A stretch of 64,000 nucleotides of DNA. Origin: Cyanobium sp. FGCU6 (lineage in GTDB: Bacteria; Cyanobacteriota; Cyanobacteriia; PCC-6307; Cyanobiaceae). Position numbers and translations under genes: made by a program. Below the pieces are notes generated by a model. The model searched no databases. It was not told the DNA's origin and saw only the letters and a program-made list of their open reading frames with translations. Shown here piece by piece: positions 51,687 through 60,168 of this stretch. Location of the stretch: assembly GCA_024958655.1 (NCBI GenBank), contig JANWUR010000016.1, forward strand, positions 25,075-89,074, in the 5' to 3' direction. Each line of letters opens with the position of its first letter. Position 1 is the first letter of the stretch.

Positions 51687-53314
51687 CCGATCACCGTCAC
51701 GGTGCCGGCGGTGCCGTCGACCCGCAGCCGCTGGCCGTCGGCGATCACGGCGGTGGCCTGGCGTGTGCCCACCACGCCGGGGATGCCGAATTCGCGGGCG
51801 ACGATCGCCGAGTGGGAGAGCAGGCCGCCGCTGTCGGTCACGATCGCGCCGAGCAGGGGCAGCAGGATGTTGAAGGCCTCGGTGGTGGAGGCGGTCACGA
51901 GCACGTCGCCGCGCTGGATGCGGTCGAACTCGGTGGAGCGGGTGATCAGGCGGGCGGGGCCCTCGTAGATGCCGGGGCTGGCAGCAAGCCCGCGCAGCCG
52001 GTGCTCCTCGTGGGGCGCCTCCGAGCTGCCGAACAGGGCAGCCAGGGCGAGGCCGGTGGCACGCATCAGGCGGGCGGCCCCGGCAGGCAGAACCGAGAGA
52101 TCGGGGGGCGGGGGCGGGGTACCGAGGGTGGCGGGAACCTCGCGGGCCGTATGGGCGGTGCGGTAGGCGGCCCGCTCCGCCAGCTCGTCGGCGCCGGGGC
52201 CGCCGCGGCCGAGCAGCAGGCCCGTCATCTCGTCGAGGCCGGCGTCGAGCAGATGCGCCGCCACCTGAATCCGGCCCCGCTGCGCCAGCCGCCGGCCGGC
52301 CGCCTGCACGGCGCGGCGCATCAGCCCGGAGGCCCAGATGTCGCTGAACACGCCGCGCTCATCGCGGATGGGGTAGGTGAGCCGTGCCTCCTCCAGCAGT
52401 TCGTCGAAGGCCGCCCGGTTGGCGTCGGGCACCCGATCGCGGACCCGGCCGATGCGCTCCTGGAGGTCGTCCACCACGGCCGTCCCCTCCAGGGCCACCC
52501 GCAGGGAGCGCAGCAACACGTCGGGCAGCTCGATCGCACAGGGGTTGACGATGTCGAAGCCATCGAGGAGCCGGTAGCCCACCAGATCGAGGTAGGCCCC
52601 CAGGGCGGGCCCCACCGGCTCCGGCCGCTGCCGCAGCGCGGCCAGGCGTTCGGCCGCGTCGACCTCGGCGTGCAGCAGCTCCGGGGCTTCCGGATCGGCG
52701 CGCAGGGCCTCGGTGAGGGCCGCCAGCTCGGCCGACGCCCCGGCGGACACCGGCGAGGAGCCCCGCATCAGAGCGAGCAGTTCGGCGGCCGGCAGCCCCG
52801 TCCACTCCTGCGCATGGGCCAGGAAATCGCCGGTGGGCACGATCGCCGCCGCCGTGTAGCGCATGTGCTGGGCCAGCATCGCCGCGTGGTGATCGCGGCA
52901 GCGGCGCAGGTGGGCGGCGAGGTCGTCGTCGCCGAGGCCATCGGGATCGACGGCCTGGATGGCGCGGTGGGCGGCGATCGCCGCCGGCTTCACGCTGCCG
53001 GTCCATTCCGTCAGCTGATCGCGCCAGAAGCGGGTGGCGAACACCTCCTCGGCCCGCGCCAGGCGTGCGGGCACGTCGGCGTCGGCCACGGGCGTGACCT
53101 GTTTGTAGGCGAAACCCCGGGGATAGGCCATCGCGATGGCCTCGATCAGCATCCCGTAGGCGCGAGCGAAGTCGGCGGTGCCGCGTTGGAAGCCGCCGGG
53201 GTGCACCTCGCTCCAGTAGCGCGAGACGGGCAGAGGGAAGTGGACCGGATCGAGCTCCCAGAACCCGGGCCCCGGCGGCTCGATCTGCAGGGCGGGGGAG
53301 GGACCAGAGGCCAT
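51683..53314 (-). CDS. PEP-synthase/rifampin-phosphotransferase-like protein with swivelling His domain
   Basis: 543 residues. Residues 1-420 form a helical region that begins GFWELDPVHFPLPVSRYWSE, like the middle (acceptor-binding) domain of rifampin phosphotransferase-type enzymes, with YRLLDGFDIVNPCAIELP further on. Residues 440-543 are the phosphohistidine swivel domain with LLSHSAIVAREFGIPGVVG, catalytic His501. The ATP-grasp domain that would phosphorylate His501 is missing here and is encoded by the next gene. The acceptor of the phosphate is unknown; it could be pyruvate, an antibiotic-like molecule or another small compound. It lies 43 bases after the iron-sulfur/cNMP gene. Confidence 0.82.
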   Translation of the reverse strand: MASGPSPALQIEPPGPGFWELDPVHFPLPVSRYWSEVHPGGFQRGTADFARAYGMLIEAIAMAYPRGFAYKQVTPVADADVPARLARAEEVFATRFWRDQLTEWTGSVKPAAIAAHRAIQAVDPDGLGDDDLAAHLRRCRDHHAAMLAQHMRYTAAAIVPTGDFLAHAQEWTGLPAAELLALMRGSSPVSAGASAELAALTEALRADPEAPELLHAEVDAAERLAALRQRPEPVGPALGAYLDLVGYRLLDGFDIVNPCAIELPDVLLRSLRVALEGTAVVDDLQERIGRVRDRVPDANRAAFDELLEEARLTYPIRDERGVFSDIWASGLMRRAVQAAGRRLAQRGRIQVAAHLLDAGLDEMTGLLLGRGGPGADELAERAAYRTAHTAREVPATLGTPPPPPDLSVLPAGAARLMRATGLALAALFGSSEAPHEEHRLRGLAASPGIYEGPARLITRSTEFDRIQRGDVLVTASTTEAFNILLPLLGAIVTDSGGLLSHSAIVAREFGIPGVVGTRQATAVIADGQRLRVDGTAGTVTVIG

Positions 53315-53357
53315 CGCGATCGCTCCGGCCGCATGCCGGCGGAGGTCGGGTTTGATC

Positions 53358-56165
53358 CTACGGGCGTCCGGCCCGGGTGAGCCGCTGCAGCTGGCGGCTC
53401 TCCAGATCGAGCACGCGACGGGCGAAGTCGGGGTCGCGGCCGAGCATGGCGTCGAAGGAATCCACCGGCACCGCCAGCACGCGGGTGCCCTCCGCCTCGG
53501 CCACGATCGTGCTCTCGGCGGCGCTGTGGGTGAGCACCTCCAGCTCGTCGAGCACGTGGCCCGGCCGCAGCTGCTCCTCCCAGGCGCGGCCCTCTTGCCG
53601 GTGCTGCACGCTGGCCGCCCCATCCACGAGCAGCAGCAGTTCGCGGCAGGTGTCGCCGGTTTCGGTGATCAGCGCGCCGGCCTTGTAGGTGCGCATGTCG
53701 GAGCGCTCCGCCAGGGCATCGAGGGTGTCGGCCCAGGTGCGGCGGAAGAAGTCGCTGGTGGCGAGCACCACGCGCTTCTCCAGCGCCGGGAAGGCCGCCA
53801 GAACCGGCGGGCCCTCCAGCCGCAGGAGCCGCTCCGCCGTGTCCTTCACCAGGGCCGGCGAAGACTCGGCCCGCAGGGCTGCGGCGAAAGCCCGGCCGCG
53901 GCTCGGCTCCAGAACCCCGGCGAGCACCAGGGCAGAGGCTGCCGCTGTGGGGTTGGCTTCGCGGCAGAGCCGCTCCAGATGGTGCAGGGTCTGCTCCACC
54001 GGCATCTCGAGGGAACAGGCCGGCCCGGCCGCGCCGGGGCTGCAGAGGGCTGCGAACACCCCGGCCGGCAGCCGCTGCCGCCAGGAACCGGCGGCCAGCA
54101 GATCCTGGAGCACGAAGGGCGAATACGCCTGCAGGCGCTCCACCAGCGCCTGACTCGGCGGCTGGTTGTCCAGCGTGACGAGCGCCTCGAGGATGGCCCG
54201 CACCGCCAGCTCCGTGCGATGGAGCAGGTGGTCGTCGAGCAACCCCACGAGCAGCTGCTGATCCCGCAGGGCGGGCTGGTGCAGGGAGCGGTAGGCGTCG
54301 ATCAGCGCCGGCAGCCGCTCCACCAGCAGCTCGGCCCTTCGGGCAGCCTTGTCGACGGCGGAACTCTCCTCGCGGACGAGGGCCTCCTCGGCCGGGTCGA
54401 TCGAGAACTGGCGGCGGAGCTGGCGCAGCAGCGCCGCCTGCTCGCCGCTGCCGGCGCCCCCTGGGGCCCCCGAGCCCTGCTGCAGCCGCATCAGGCGCTC
54501 CAGCGAGCGGCGGTAGCCGCTGAGCCGCACCTGCTCCTCGAGGCTGCGGCGCTGACCGGGATCGAGCAGGCCCGGATCCTCCACCCCGAGCTCATCGAGC
54601 AGCTGGCGGTGCTCGTCGTCGGTGATGCCGAGCTCGCGGCGCATCTGCTGCAGCACCTCCAGGCTGCTGGCGGCGTTCACGTAACCCTCCTCGAGGGCCT
54701 CGCGCACCACGCCCTTGTAGGCGTCGCGGCGCTGTTCGCTGCCGAAGCCCGGCAGCACGCGGGCGAGCACGTACACCTCATCGGGGCTGAGATCGCCGAG
54801 GGTGCGGCCCTCCAGGTAGCGGCCCACATCGAGGCCGAGGCGCTCGAGCTGGCGGCGGAAGCGTTCCGCCAGGTTCTCGCGCCCGTAGAGGGCGGGGCTG
54901 CGGCGCCAGGCGCGGAACAGCCACAGGGTGCTGGCGGCCACCAGGGAGACGTCGAAGAGGTACTGCACCCAGGCGGGCGCCAGCTGCAGCAGCGGCCGGC
55001 CGGCGAACAGGAAGAAGAAGTTGAACACCAGGAAGGTGGCGGCCACGAACACGCGATGGCGGATCCGGTCGCGATCGGGTTCGGCGCCCTGACGGCGGGC
55101 GCGGCGCCGCATCCAGGCCTCGATGCCGCGGCCGGTCAGCAGGCCCAGCCAGGTGAACAGCCCCAGCACCAGCGGCACCGCCACGAGGCGGGGGATGGCG
55201 ATCGGCTGGCCGAACAGGAACAGGCCGGGGCTCAGCAGCTGGGAGAGCTGGTCGCTCTGGCGCGCCCAGGCGCCGGAGAAGTAGTAGGTCCAGTTGCCGG
55301 CATAAAGGTAGTAGTAGAGGAAGTAGCCGAGCACCAGGCCCACGTAGCCGTAGCGCTCGAAGGCGAAGGCGGGCGTGGAGATCCGGGCCCAGTACAGGCG
55401 CTCAGCGTCGATGTCGATGCAGGGCTGCTGGCAGGCCACGCAGGCGCTCTGCTCGCTGCCATCGGGCAAGGCGGTGCGGCACATCGACTGGGTGATCGGG
55501 CCGCTGGCCATGTGGGCGGGGCTGCCCAGCAGGCCGGCCGGGGCGGAGTAGATGCTCTGCACCGGCGCCATCGGGCAGAAGTACTGGCACCAGGCCTTGC
55601 CGCCGTAGAGCCAGCCCACGGCGATGGCGGCGGCGATCGTGAACAGCAGCCAGCCGGCGAGCACGAGCCGGTCGGCGTTGAAGAAGAGGATGCGGCCGCA
55701 GAGGCCCACGAACAGCCAGCCGAACTGCAGCTTGGAGTAGTGCTTGGCCAGCCAGGAATCGGCCGGCACCTTGGCCAGCTGGAAGCGGATCTCGCCGGTT
55801 TTCGGGTTCTTCTTGCCGACCTGCCGCTGGCGGCCGAGGGCGCGCGGGATCTGCGAGAGGAAGGAGAGGGGGCAGATGCGGCGCCAGAGCTCGTGGCCGA
55901 ACACCAGCAGCACGAAGATGCCGGCGGGCACCACCGCGCCCCAGAACAGCGTGGTGCCGAGGGGATAGGGCTGCTCCACCAGGCAGCGGCCCTGCACCGG
56001 CACGCAGGTGTCGGGAAGCCGCAGCGGGCTCCAGGGGTGGCCGGGTTCGGTGAAGCGGGCGGTGAAGGGATCGAAGAACAGCGATCCGATGATCAGCAGC
56101 CAGCCGGTGGTGAGGAACCAGCGGATGAGGTGCAGCCGCCGCTCGGGTGCCTGCGATCCGGACAC
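53358..56165 (-). CDS. Membrane iron-sulfur (NapH/CcoG-like) protein fused to a cyclic-nucleotide-binding domain
   Basis: 935 residues; first gene of the six-gene operon. The N-terminal half has about eight membrane spans and cysteine motifs of polyferredoxin-type membrane proteins: RRICPLSF (C98), AWCQYFCPMAP (C193, C197), C229, and ACVACQQPCIDID (C242, C245, C249), enough for at least one 4Fe-4S cluster and perhaps a second site. Residues about 430-790 are soluble and helical, with no known domain. Residues about 800-925 form a cNMP-binding fold (YKAGALITETGD, LLLLVDGAASV, LRPGHVLDELEVLTHSAAES). This suggests a membrane redox protein gated by, or reporting to, a nucleotide. The ATG at 56165 is well placed before the first span. 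Confidence 0.8.
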   Translation of the reverse strand: MSGSQAPERRLHLIRWFLTTGWLLIIGSLFFDPFTARFTEPGHPWSPLRLPDTCVPVQGRCLVEQPYPLGTTLFWGAVVPAGIFVLLVFGHELWRRICPLSFLSQIPRALGRQRQVGKKNPKTGEIRFQLAKVPADSWLAKHYSKLQFGWLFVGLCGRILFFNADRLVLAGWLLFTIAAAIAVGWLYGGKAWCQYFCPMAPVQSIYSAPAGLLGSPAHMASGPITQSMCRTALPDGSEQSACVACQQPCIDIDAERLYWARISTPAFAFERYGYVGLVLGYFLYYYLYAGNWTYYFSGAWARQSDQLSQLLSPGLFLFGQPIAIPRLVAVPLVLGLFTWLGLLTGRGIEAWMRRRARRQGAEPDRDRIRHRVFVAATFLVFNFFFLFAGRPLLQLAPAWVQYLFDVSLVAASTLWLFRAWRRSPALYGRENLAERFRRQLERLGLDVGRYLEGRTLGDLSPDEVYVLARVLPGFGSEQRRDAYKGVVREALEEGYVNAASSLEVLQQMRRELGITDDEHRQLLDELGVEDPGLLDPGQRRSLEEQVRLSGYRRSLERLMRLQQGSGAPGGAGSGEQAALLRQLRRQFSIDPAEEALVREESSAVDKAARRAELLVERLPALIDAYRSLHQPALRDQQLLVGLLDDHLLHRTELAVRAILEALVTLDNQPPSQALVERLQAYSPFVLQDLLAAGSWRQRLPAGVFAALCSPGAAGPACSLEMPVEQTLHHLERLCREANPTAAASALVLAGVLEPSRGRAFAAALRAESSPALVKDTAERLLRLEGPPVLAAFPALEKRVVLATSDFFRRTWADTLDALAERSDMRTYKAGALITETGDTCRELLLLVDGAASVQHRQEGRAWEEQLRPGHVLDELEVLTHSAAESTIVAEAEGTRVLAVPVDSFDAMLGRDPDFARRVLDLESRQLQRLTRAGRP

Positions 56166-56380
56166 GTCCCTGCGGCGTTGGGCTCCCGGACGCTAGCGGC
56201 GGCGCCAGACTCCTGATGCCGATGCGTGTCCAGGCCCCTTCGCCGCCCGGGCGGGGACGTTCCAGCTCGAGCGGAGCACGCCGCTGGTGATGCTGACGAT
56301 CCCGCTCGGCGCGCTGCTGCGGCCCTGAAGCGCGTCGACAGCGGCGGGGATCGAGGCGGTGGGCACGGACCCAGGAGGGT

Positions 56381-57343
56381 TCAGCCGGGGTTGACCACAT
56401 GGATCGGGGAGCCGGCCAGCAGGGCGGCCACGTTGGCGGCGGTGGCGTCGATCAGGCGGCGGCGGGCGGCGCGGCTGGCCCAGGCCACGTGGGGCGTGAT
56501 CAGGCAGCGGGGAGCGTGCAAGAGCGGATGGTCGACCGCCGGCGGCTCGACGCCAAGCACATCCAGGCCGGCGCCGCCGAGATGGCCGCTGCGCAGGGCC
56601 TCGAGCAGGGCGTTCTCCTCCACCAGAGCGCCGCGGGAGGTGTTGAGCAGCAGTGCACCGGGGCGCATGCGGGCCAGGCGGTCGGCGTCGATCAGCGCCA
56701 GGGTCTGGGGCGTGAGCGGACAGTGCAGGCTCACCACGTCGCTGCCCGCCAGCAGGGTATCGAGGTCGACGTCGCCTGGCTGGGGGTGGCGGCGATGGCT
56801 GAGCACCTCCATGCCGAACGCACGGGCGATGCGGGCCACCGCGGCGCCGATGCGGCCGTGGCCCACCACCCCGAAGGTGAGACCGGCCAGTTCCAGCAGG
56901 GGCTCCTCCCAGAAGCAGAAGTCGGGGCAGGCCGACCAGCGCCCCTGCCGCACCGCCGCCGCAAGGCTGCCGGTGTGGTTGGTGAGCTCCAGCAGCAGGG
57001 CGAACACCGCCTGGGCCACCGAGACGGTGCCGTATTCCGGCACGTTGCAGACCGGGAGCCCGCGGCGACGTGCGGCGGCCCCGTCCACCACGTCGTGGCC
57101 TGTAGCCAGCACAGCGATGCCCCGCAACCGCGGCGCGGCCGAGAGCAGTTCGGCATCGAGGCGGGTTTTGTTGGTGAGCACCACCTCAGCGTCGGCGATG
57201 CGCTCGGCCACCAGCCCCCGGGGCGTGCGCTGATGCACCGTGAGCTCCCCCAGTGCCTGCAACGGCCCCCAGGAGAGATCGCCGGGGTTGGTGGTGTGGC
57301 CATCAAGAACCACCAGGCGGGGACGCAGGCAGGATTGGACCAT
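56381..57343 (-). CDS. D-2-hydroxyacid dehydrogenase (glycerate/phosphoglycerate dehydrogenase family)
   Basis: 320 residues. NAD-binding motif VGHGRIGAAVARIARAFG, then the catalytic trio: Arg in NTSRGALVEENALL, Glu in LDVLGVEPP and His in ITPHVAWAS. VLATGHDVVDGAAARRRGL is the substrate-side block. The length and motifs fit hydroxypyruvate/glycerate dehydrogenases (HprA-like), which recycle photorespiratory hydroxypyruvate; the specificity is inferred. The segment upstream (56166-56380) on this strand holds no recognised gene. Confidence 0.92.
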   Translation of the reverse strand: MVQSCLRPRLVVLDGHTTNPGDLSWGPLQALGELTVHQRTPRGLVAERIADAEVVLTNKTRLDAELLSAAPRLRGIAVLATGHDVVDGAAARRRGLPVCNVPEYGTVSVAQAVFALLLELTNHTGSLAAAVRQGRWSACPDFCFWEEPLLELAGLTFGVVGHGRIGAAVARIARAFGMEVLSHRRHPQPGDVDLDTLLAGSDVVSLHCPLTPQTLALIDADRLARMRPGALLLNTSRGALVEENALLEALRSGHLGGAGLDVLGVEPPAVDHPLLHAPRCLITPHVAWASRAARRRLIDATAANVAALLAGSPIHVVNPG

Positions 57344-57434
57344 GGCAGGCGCACAGCGGAGAGGCGGAGACCGTCCGGCCCGTGCGAAGAACTGCCGGGG
57401 AGATGGAGCCGAGCATCACTCTGCCGGGCCATCG

Positions 57435-58217
57435 TCAGGGGATGGCGCGGCCGTTGTCGTAGGCCGTGAGCGCGCAGGCGGTGGCCGCCTTGCGGTAGGC
57501 GGGCAGGAAGCGCTCCCAGCGGAAGCTGCGCGGGTCGTAGCGGCTGCGGCTGCGATCGACCGCGGCGTGGGTGGTGAGGCGGCTGAAGGGGATGCCGAAG
57601 CGCGCCTGCCAGAGCAGCACCTGGACGGCGGCGGCCTCGTACTGGGCCGGGGTGTAGCCGGAGTGGCCGTCAGTGTCGCCGCGGCCATCGGCGGGCGTTT
57701 CGAGGCTCAGATGCAGAGCCACATTGTTGAGCGAGCCCACGGAGGTGGGCCGGATGCGCACGGCGAAGTCGCCGAAGGCCGACATCCCGGCCCCGAAGGC
57801 GCGGAGTTCGTCAGGGACGATCCGCAGCCGCCGGCCGGCGCGATCGATCAGCAGGTGGTAGCTGGCCTGGTCGTCATCGTTGGGATGGGGCGTGGCGAAC
57901 AGCTTCACGGTGTCGGGCGCCGAGAGCACGGTTTCGTGCAGCACGATCAGCGCAGGCTCGTGGGGCACGGTGCGCCCCTGCACGTCGCGGGGCTGGCGCT
58001 CGCCGAAGTTGGTGGGATCGGCGGGGCGGGGCAGTTCGGCCGTAAGGCCCAGGCGGCTGGCGCAGGCCTGCAGCGCCGCGGGCTCCAGCCGCGGCAGACG
58101 GGCCTCGGCCAGCTGCGGCACCCCGGCGCCCGTGAACGCTGCGCAACCGGCGAGCAGCGCCGCCAGCGCCGCGAGGGAGGCGGCAACAGGCCGTGGGAAC
58201 GGGGACAGGCGGGACAC
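57435..58217 (-). CDS. AmiD-like N-acetylmuramoyl-L-alanine amidase lipoprotein
   Basis: 260 residues from GTG 58217. A lipoprotein signal ends ALLAGCAAF. The amidase_2 domain shows zinc-site histidines in LIVLHETVLS and RLTTHAAVDRSRSRYDP, the substrate block ASYHLLIDRAG and GSLNNVALHLSLETP. It would cut the amide bond between muramic acid and the peptide stem, probably recycling peptidoglycan at the outer membrane. Frames upstream of the GTG are not protein-like. It is divergent from a truncated methyltransferase gene. Confidence 0.85.
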   Translation of the reverse strand: MSRLSPFPRPVAASLAALAALLAGCAAFTGAGVPQLAEARLPRLEPAALQACASRLGLTAELPRPADPTNFGERQPRDVQGRTVPHEPALIVLHETVLSAPDTVKLFATPHPNDDDQASYHLLIDRAGRRLRIVPDELRAFGAGMSAFGDFAVRIRPTSVGSLNNVALHLSLETPADGRGDTDGHSGYTPAQYEAAAVQVLLWQARFGIPFSRLTTHAAVDRSRSRYDPRSFRWERFLPAYRKAATACALTAYDNGRAIP

Positions 58218-58268
58218 CGGCGAAACACCGTGGCGACTGTCATCCTCGGAGCAGCGTGCGCGCCGCCG

Positions 58269-58697
58269 ATGGCTGGGGAACCGATCGAGATGTTCCGGCG
58301 GCAGTGGACCACCTACCGCCTGGCGGTGGACCACGACCTGATGGAGCACCGGGGCCTCACGGCAGCGCTGGCGGCGGCGATCGACGACTGGCTGGCCAGC
58401 CGCGACCCCGCCGCGCCGGCGCCCCATCTGGTGGACCTGGGCTGCGGCGACCTGGGCCTGCTGCCGCCGCTGCTGCGGCGCCTGCCGCTGGCCTCATTCA
58501 CGGCGCTGGATCTGAACGCGGCGGTGCTGCCGGTGGCCGAAGACGCCCTGGGCCCGGTGCCCTATCCGTGCGCGTTCGTGGAGGGGGATCTGCTGGGCTG
58601 GGCGGAGGCGGAGGGGCCGGCGGTGGATGTGGTTGTGGCAGGGCCACCACGACGCCGAAGCCCTGGCGGCACTCACACCGGCTTGAGCGGCCACTGA
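58269..58697 (+). pseudogene. Truncated SAM-dependent methyltransferase
   Basis: The first 120 residues look intact: MFRRQWTTYRLAVDHDLMEH, HLVDLGCGDLGLLPPLL (motif I) and FTALDLNAAVLPVAEDAL. Near 58637 the frame breaks; another frame continues briefly as GHHDAEALAAL, the expected next helix, then stops. The C-terminal half of a normal methyltransferase (about 100 residues) is missing because unrelated sequence (a DUF1254 fragment on the other strand) begins here. Judged non-functional. Confidence 0.65.
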
Positions 58698-58879
58698 ACC
58701 CGTTTCACCATCGGCGGCGTCCAGCGGCCATTGAGGATCGAGGGTGCCGTGTCCTTCGGGAAGGACATCCGCAGCAACGGGATGAAGGCGTCGGCCGGCG
58801 CAGGCAACCAGTTGGCTTCCTTGCCCTTGCCCGGTGAATCCTTCTGAAAGCAGAGGGTGATCGAGCCGTCAGGATTGCG
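58673..58879 (-). pseudogene. C-terminal fragment of a DUF1254/DUF1214 protein
   Basis: A 68-residue end without a beginning: RNPDGSITLCFQKDSPGKG, EANWLPAPADAFIPLLRMS, ILNGRWTPPMVKRVQWP. The KEANWLPAPAGPF block and the final L-x-G-x-WxPPxxKRV are diagnostic of this periplasmic family. No start is present; upstream of 58879 the frame passes into permease-fragment DNA on the other strand. A deletion junction is likely at about 58880. Confidence 0.65.
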
Positions 58880-58888
58880 CCTGCGTGG

Positions 58889-59311
58889 TTGACACCCGGC
58901 AGATCAGCCGGGCGCTGGATCGAGATCGGTGCCTTCCTCTGCCTGTACGGCAGCAGCCCCGGCAGCCTCACCGCCTTACTCGGACGGGTGGCCTTCAGCC
59001 TGGCCGAACGGGGGGTGCTGCCCCGCCGCCTGGCCGAGATCCAGCCCGGCTCCCAGACCCTGTTCGAGCTGCTGGGGGACTTCTCCGTGCTTGGCTTCCT
59101 GCTCGTGTACGGCATCGTGGCGATCGCAAGCCTGCGCACGCCGCTGGCGGGCAGCACGGCGCGGCGGCGGGTGCTGGTGGGAGGCGCCTGCCTGACGGCG
59201 GTTCTGGCGGTGTTGGCCGCTTACCTCGGGAGCCTGGTGGGGCAGGGGGCCGGCAGATTCCAGGCGGCGATCGCGCCGCTGCAGCAGGTGGATCCCGATC
59301 TCTGGGATTGA
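58889..59311 (+). pseudogene. C-terminal fragment of an APC-type permease
   Basis: About 140 codons: IEIGAFLCLYGSSPGSLTAL, FSLAERGVLPRRLAEIQPGS, FLLVYGIVAIASLRTPLAG and another hydrophobic stretch AVLAVLAAYLGSLVG. The order of a membrane span, the ARxxFxLAxxGxLPxxLAxxxP loop and two further spans is that of the last third of amino acid/polyamine (APC) transporters. The first eight or so spans are missing and there is no start with a ribosome binding site. The family is likely but not certain. Confidence 0.45.
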
Positions 59312-59314
59312 TCC

Positions 59315-59533
59315 ATGCGCCCGATCCCCCTCGATACCAACACCTACGTGGGCTTCAAGCGTGGCGAGGCCATCTGTGTGGAGGTGATCCTCCAGTCCGG
59401 TCGTTTGTTGATCAGCAGCACGGTGCTGGGGGAGCTGCTGGCCGGTTTCGCCTGCGGGGACCGGGAAGCGCACAACCGCGAAGAGCTGCGCCGCTTCCTG
59501 GCGGTGGATTCGGTGCAGGTGATCCTCCCGGCC
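59315..59533 (+). pseudogene. VapC-type PIN domain, truncated
   Basis: Starts normally with ATG and reads PIPLDTNTYVGFKRGEA ... LLISSTVLGELLAGFACGDR ... REELRRFLAVDSVQVI, the first half of a PIN-domain ribonuclease toxin (first catalytic Asp in LDTN, Glu in GEL). After about residue 72 the sequence becomes low-complexity and is the complement of the tail of the TIR gene; the second pair of catalytic acids is missing. No antitoxin precedes it. A dead toxin cut at a junction near 59530-59560. Confidence 0.7.
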
Positions 59534-60147
59534 CCGGGCAGGCTGGCGGGAGAGGGCGGCTGGGCAAGTGGAGGCGGCGGAAGGCTGGAGGTTGCATCGG
59601 TGCTCTCCGCGGCTCGGGTGGACTCCGACCCCGTGGAACCGGCCTCCACCGTTTCCGCCGCCTTGCGTTCAGCCGCTCCGCTGGCCTCGCCGCCGCTCTC
59701 CTTTCTTTCCTCCATCACCCCGCAGGCCTCCAACAGCCGCGTCCACTCCTTCTGGCGCACGCCCTCCCGCTCCGCGCCCGGCCGCCGATCGAGATAGGCA
59801 ATCCCCCGCAACATCGCCTTGATCGGCGCATCGTCGAGCCGCAGGGGCACAAAGCGGCGGTCGCGGTTGAGCGGATCGCGAAACAGGGCGGTGTGGCTCT
59901 CCAGCCCCAGCCTGTCCGAGCCGAAGGCATGGGCCGACATGCAGAACAGCAGCACCGCCGAGTGCTCCAGCCCCTCCTCGATCTTCACGGAGATCGGATC
60001 GCCCGGCTTGATGATCCACTCGTCCAACCACACCCGCAGACCGGCAGCCTTCAGCCCTTCGGCCAGCTCCTGCACCGCCGGCTTGTCGGCGCTGCTGTGG
60101 CTGAGGAAAACGTCGTAGCGGTTGCGGGTGGAGCGGGGCCCGGCCAT
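59344..60147 (-). CDS. TIR-domain protein, probably 3'-truncated
   Basis: 267 codons. A TIR domain at about 9-135: YDVFLSHSSADKPAVQELAE, LRVWLDEWIIKPGDPI, KIEEGLEHSAVLLFCMSAHA, FGSDRLGLESHTALFRDP, RRFVPLRLDDAPIKAML. The Glu in LESHT is a good candidate for the NAD-cleaving residue. TIR proteins deplete NAD or make signalling nucleotides in antiphage defence. After about residue 160 comes a Ser/Thr/Glu-rich stretch, and the last 65 residues are just the antisense of the cut PIN gene, so the original C-terminal domain has been lost. It lies 21 bases after a vapC-type stop on the same strand. Confidence 0.78.
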   Translation of the reverse strand: MAGPRSTRNRYDVFLSHSSADKPAVQELAEGLKAAGLRVWLDEWIIKPGDPISVKIEEGLEHSAVLLFCMSAHAFGSDRLGLESHTALFRDPLNRDRRFVPLRLDDAPIKAMLRGIAYLDRRPGAEREGVRQKEWTRLLEACGVMEERKESGGEASGAAERKAAETVEAGSTGSESTRAAESTDATSSLPPPPLAQPPSPASLPGAGRITCTESTARKRRSSSRLCASRSPQAKPASSSPSTVLLINKRPDWRITSTQMASPRLKPT

Positions 60148-60168
60148 GGGGGCAGGGGAAGGCTGGCG

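Noticed and set aside
56166..56380. Short hydrophobic frame (TPLVMLTIPLGALL) as a gene upstream of the six-gene operon
   Set aside because: No start or ribosome binding site and only about 30 codons; at best a fragment, not enough to annotate.
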